Notes under the pieces: model-generated | The model's database searches: none | What the model was told of the DNA's origin: nothing | What the model saw: the letters and a program-made list of their open reading frames with translations, nothing else | Part shown: piece after piece, positions 61,322 through 64,000 of the stretch | Numbering within the stretch: the first letter of the stretch is position 1 | Layout: each line of letters begins with the position of its first letter | Translations under genes and position numbers: made by a program | NCBI GenBank assembly: GCA_022820835.1 | Contig: JAJEET010000008.1 | Span: 60,890 to 124,889, forward strand | Reading direction: 5' to 3' | Length of the DNA stretch: 64,000 bases | Origin: Candidatus Poribacteria bacterium | GTDB taxonomy: Bacteria; Poribacteria; WGA-4E; WGA-3G

Positions 61322-62038
61322 ATGAAAACTTTATGTCTTTTGACGATTATGTTGCTCTGCGTATCTGTTGCTACCGCAGAGGAGACCTTCTTTTCGGCGT
61401 TAGAGAGCCAAGCAGAAGTTGAAAAAGAGGGTGGTACCGTTGACAGCGGGAGTTTTGAACCCGGTAAATTCGGTAACGGTTTTGTCAGTAAAGAGGCTGG
61501 CGATGTCATCCACTTCCCCGTCGAAGACCGCTTCGTTAACCTCGACGAAGGCACCGTCGAATTATGGATAACCATGGGATTGGATACCAGCACCATCACT
61601 GGTGAACTCTTTATGTTCATGACTTACAAACGCGGCACCGACGCAGTGTTCCTACAATTCAATAACGGCGGAGTCGCGCAGATGCGGATTAAAAGCGCGA
61701 ATTCGTGGCATAACGCCAGTAGCGAGGCACTCAACTGGAAAAAGGGTGAGCATCACCATGTAGCAGGGACATGGGGACCCGATGGACTGAAACTTTACTT
61801 AGATGGCGAACTTGAGGGTGAAGATGACTTCAAGGAGGGACCGACCGTGTTCGCTGAAACCTTTGAGATTAACAATGCCTCTCCGCCTTCACCGAATTTC
61901 CCGACAAATTGTGTCGTTGATGGACTCCGACTCTCTGACCACCAGAAAGAACCCGACGAATTTGTGATGAACGATCCAGCACCTGTCCAGCCGATCGGAA
62001 AACTCACAACGACTTGGGCACGGATTAAGCATTTTTAA
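61322..62038 (+). CDS. Secreted LamG/concanavalin-like beta-sandwich protein
   Basis: A 238-residue secreted protein. The signal peptide (MKTLCLLTIMLLCVSVATA, cleaved near residue 19) is followed by a single LamG-like (jelly-roll) domain, with characteristic parts GKFGNGFVSKEAGDVIHFP, DEGTVELWITM, HHHVAGTWGPDGLKLYLDGE and NCVVDGLRLSDH. Such domains bind carbohydrate or protein. AGGAGAAACTTTC precedes the ATG at 61322. It ends the thiE run. The gap before the sialidase gene (154 bp) has no recognised structure apart from the sialidase ribosome-binding site. Confidence 0.82.
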   Translation: MKTLCLLTIMLLCVSVATAEETFFSALESQAEVEKEGGTVDSGSFEPGKFGNGFVSKEAGDVIHFPVEDRFVNLDEGTVELWITMGLDTSTITGELFMFMTYKRGTDAVFLQFNNGGVAQMRIKSANSWHNASSEALNWKKGEHHHVAGTWGPDGLKLYLDGELEGEDDFKEGPTVFAETFEINNASPPSPNFPTNCVVDGLRLSDHQKEPDEFVMNDPAPVQPIGKLTTTWARIKHF

Positions 62039-62192
62039 TTATTCCTTGCGGTTAAACATCGGGCTCTGGACTTGAGCACGCTATTCTGAAGATCCGCCTT
62101 CCACTTCGTTTCAGACATGCGGTCTTTGGATAAACCGGATAAACCGCAGAGACACAATCTTATTAAAACCTTACACAAGGAGGCTTGTAAGT

Positions 62193-63260
62193 ATGTACAA
62201 AACAGAGCGTCCACTTTTCACAGCAGGGACGGAAGGGTACCACACCTTCCGAATTCCCGCGCTTATCCGATCAAACGAGGGAACGTTATTAGCGTTCTGT
62301 GAAGGGAGGCGACACGGTGGCGGGGACTCAGGCGATATTGATATTGTCCTGAAACGGAGCCTTGATAACGGTGAAAGTTGGGAACCGATACAAATCGCTG
62401 TCTCCACAGGAACGGATACAGACGGCAATCCGGCACCAGTCGTCGATCGCGATACAGGCACCATCTGGTTCCTTTTCTGCAAGAATCTCGCTGACGGCGC
62501 GGAGGGAAGAATCGTTGCAGGCGAAGCACCGCGCACCGTCTGGGTAACCTCCAGCACCGACGACGGTGAAACGTGGGCAGAACCGAGAGAAGTCACAGCC
62601 ACAACGAAAGATAAAGACTGGACGTGGTACGCAACCGGTCCCTGCCACGGAATTCAACTCGCAAGTGGCAGATTGGTCATCCCGTGTGATCACGTGCTTG
62701 GGAACAGTCGGAACTATGCCGAATACGGCTACTCACACCTGATTATCAGTGATGATCGTGGTGGGACATGGCGGATGGCAGGCAAAGCACAACCCGGTAC
62801 AAACGAATCGGTTGTCGTTGAGACGGTGGATGGTGGACTCTACTTTAATTGTCGGAACTACGTCGCACCGAAGCGGCGTGCTTATGCGCGGAGCAGCGAC
62901 GGCGGCGATACGTTCACGGAATTCGGTTATGAGGAAGACCTCATCGAACCGATCTGTCAGGCGAGTATGGTACGCTATACGGATGCGGACCAGCACGACA
63001 AGAACCGTATCCTGTTCTCCAATCCCGCCAGTGAAAGCCGTGAACGCATGACAATCCGCATCAGTTATGACGAGTGTCAAAGTTGGAGCAGTGGGAAAGT
63101 CTTGCACGCAGGTCCCGCTGCGTACTCTGATCTCTGTATTGATTCAGACATGAATATATGTTGCCTCTATGAGCGTGGCGAGAACAGTGCTTACGAGACG
63201 CTATCATTCGCAAAATTCGACTTGGCGTGGTTAACTGATGGGGAAGAGGCTTTGGCGTAA
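62193..63260 (+). CDS. Sialidase (exo-alpha-sialidase, GH33-like, BNR repeats)
   Basis: A 355-residue six-bladed propeller glycosidase. The FRIP motif is at 19-22 (R20 is one arginine of the triad). Asp-box repeats appear as SLDNGESW, STDDGETW, SDDRGGTW, SSDGGDTF and SYDECQSW. A tyrosine in GPAAYSDL (about 311) fits the catalytic nucleophile, and SESRERMTIR supplies another arginine. No signal peptide is seen, so it should act in the cytoplasm on imported sialylated sugars, unless a non-classical route is used. AAGGAGGCTTGTAAGT precedes the ATG. No sialic acid catabolism genes are adjacent. Confidence 0.88.
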   Translation: MYKTERPLFTAGTEGYHTFRIPALIRSNEGTLLAFCEGRRHGGGDSGDIDIVLKRSLDNGESWEPIQIAVSTGTDTDGNPAPVVDRDTGTIWFLFCKNLADGAEGRIVAGEAPRTVWVTSSTDDGETWAEPREVTATTKDKDWTWYATGPCHGIQLASGRLVIPCDHVLGNSRNYAEYGYSHLIISDDRGGTWRMAGKAQPGTNESVVVETVDGGLYFNCRNYVAPKRRAYARSSDGGDTFTEFGYEEDLIEPICQASMVRYTDADQHDKNRILFSNPASESRERMTIRISYDECQSWSSGKVLHAGPAAYSDLCIDSDMNICCLYERGENSAYETLSFAKFDLAWLTDGEEALA

Positions 63261-63282
63261 TGTGACCTTGATTCAGGGGTAG

Positions 63283-63321
63283 AAGGATGGAAGATAACCT
63301 TCGCCAATTTGCCATCCTTTT
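63283..63321 (+). terminator. Intrinsic terminator after sialidase
   Basis: AAGGATGG (63283-63290) pairs perfectly with CCATCCTT (63312-63319), ending in TTTT (63318-63321), 22 bp after the sialidase stop. The loop is about 21 nt and can pair partly inside (AAG/CTT). Confidence 0.6.
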
Positions 63322-63367
63322 ACGCTTTCACTATGCCAGAAGTTTGATTTGAAAGAAGCCGGTTTTC

Positions 63368-64000
63368 ATGCTAAAATATGTAACAATAAAACCGAAAGTC
63401 TATATTGAGTCAACTGTTGTTAGTTACTTGGTAGCCAGACCCAGTAGCAGTCCAATCTTAGCATCTCGGCAGGAAGCAAGTCGGCAGCTGTGGGAAGATT
63501 ATGCGGATAGGTTTGAGTTTGTTATTTCACCTATAGTTCGCGACGAGATTAGACAGGGCGATCCAACAGCAGCACAGCAACGACTTGATGTAGTATCTTC
63601 GCTAACGATATTGGAAGTTTCACCTGATATGGATATGCTTGTGGGAAAACTGCTTGATTCCGGTGCAGTCCCACGAGGTTCTGTATTTGATGCCCAACAT
63701 ATCGCTATTGCGACGGTACACAGCGTTGAATATTTGGTATCCTGGAACCACAAGCATATTGTAAATGAAGGCAAACGTGAACATATCAATCAGGTTTGCC
63801 GAGAGGCAGGATTTCAACCCATAACCATTTGCACACCTATAGCATTAATGGAGGACGTTCAGATGAAAGAAGTTCCTGAAAAACATCCAGAGTTTGACCC
63901 TGAAACATATACGGATCCCATTCTTGAAGAATGCTATCGCATCAAAGCAGAACTGAGTGCGAAATTCAAAACTCTGGATGAATTTTTTGCGTATGTGAGA
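63368..64000 (+). CDS. PIN-domain (VapC-like) toxin fused in frame to probable partner (3' end cut)
   Basis: An open frame of 211 codons running to the window edge. Residues 1-160 match a VapC-like PIN group: VYIESTVVSYLVARP near the start, SPIVRDEIRQGDP, FDAQHIAIATVHSVEYLVSW and the closing PITICTPIALME. PIN proteins are metal-dependent ribonucleases; the usual first aspartate is E here (YIES for YIET/YID). After ICTPIALMEDV the frame continues with KEVPEKHPEFDPETYTDPIL and EECYRIKAELSAKFK, which resembles the small DPI-x-EEV-type partner normally encoded separately after such toxins. An internal ATG (63863) has an ideal GGAGG eight bases upstream (63850-63854), so the partner may also be made alone. 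Confidence 0.72.
   Translation, partial: MLKYVTIKPKVYIESTVVSYLVARPSSSPILASRQEASRQLWEDYADRFEFVISPIVRDEIRQGDPTAAQQRLDVVSSLTILEVSPDMDMLVGKLLDSGAVPRGSVFDAQHIAIATVHSVEYLVSWNHKHIVNEGKREHINQVCREAGFQPITICTPIALMEDVQMKEVPEKHPEFDPETYTDPILEECYRIKAELSAKFKTLDEFFAYVR

Noticed and set aside
1..64000. CRISPR arrays, rRNA, tRNA, tmRNA, RNase P RNA
   Set aside because: I looked for spaced direct repeats of 25-40 bp, TPsiC/acceptor patterns of tRNA and the conserved cores of the other RNAs and found none.

Overview
The window looks like a chromosomal contig from an uncultured bacterium of the Candidatus Poribacteria type (or a close relative). This rests on two near-identical C-terminal secretion/sorting modules that carry the motif NYPNPFNPETWIPYQL, on repeated phytanoyl-CoA-dioxygenase-like genes, on sugar-acting enzymes (L-rhamnose isomerase type, sialidase, Gfo/Idh/MocA oxidoreductases, nucleoside hydrolase), and on many WD40 and TPR proteins. 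The taxonomic call is an inference; no rRNA or tRNA gene is present to confirm it. Base composition is moderate and even, genes lie on both strands, and TTG and GTG starts are used in several places (smc, sdhA and others).

Layout. 0-5.6 kb: truncated DUF368 membrane protein, a family 2 glycosyltransferase, a small hypothetical gene behind a good sigma-70-type promoter, a nucleoside hydrolase, a secreted metallophosphoesterase and a PhyH-type dioxygenase. 5.7-19.2 kb: recG followed by a RelE/ParE toxin-antitoxin pair whose antitoxin is the tail of a larger protein, then smc, comF, an alpha/beta hydrolase, a Gfo/Idh/MocA oxidoreductase, an L-rhamnose isomerase-like enzyme and a HIT-family hydrolase. 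19.2-30.2 kb: three tandem cytoplasmic WD40 paralogues (the third broken by a deletion plus frameshift), an atypical kinase-fold protein, a second PhyH gene, a secreted WD40 protein and an NAD-dependent epimerase. 30.2-36.3 kb: a palindrome-rich gap, a DUF2283 gene, then succinate dehydrogenase of the mycobacterial Sdh1 type (membrane anchor, flavoprotein, iron-sulfur), with the last gene split off by about 620 bp of repeats, then another Gfo/Idh/MocA gene. 36.3-40.6 kb: a trypsin-like protease/TPR fusion and a TPR lipoprotein. 40.7-45.4 kb: the housekeeping run rho-rpmE-prfA-prmC. 45.5-49.6 kb: a possible signalling operon behind a perfect consensus promoter: ECF sigma factor, FHA protein, TPR/metallopeptidase, CvpA-like membrane protein, TPR/membrane protein. 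49.6-56.7 kb: repeats, a large secreted metallopeptidase, a secreted WD40/dockerin protein and a transposase remnant. 56.7-64 kb: a paralogue of the TPR/membrane protein, an SGNH hydrolase, a thiE-DUF2851-methyltransferase-LamG run, a sialidase, and a PIN-domain toxin fused in frame to what looks like its partner, cut by the window end.

Non-coding structure is unusually rich. Five complete copies and one partial copy of a miniature inverted-repeat element with ends TATAGTRRA/TYYACTATA were found. Three of them lie 30-80 bp upstream of start codons (recG, prfA, the secreted metallopeptidase). Two copies of a second ~235 bp element with ends GTAGGTTGGGTTGAACGG sit at 21.6 and 50.0 kb. Heptamer-like tandem repeats (AACTGAT/GCTGATT units) and a TTTTTGCTTGGGTGTTTC repeat are scattered between genes. 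No CRISPR array, rRNA, tRNA or intact insertion sequence was seen. The most promising under-described items are the ECF sigma-FHA-metallopeptidase-CvpA-TPR cluster, the PIN/partner fusion with an internal ribosome-binding site, the antitoxin fused to a larger domain downstream of recG, and the miniature element family.
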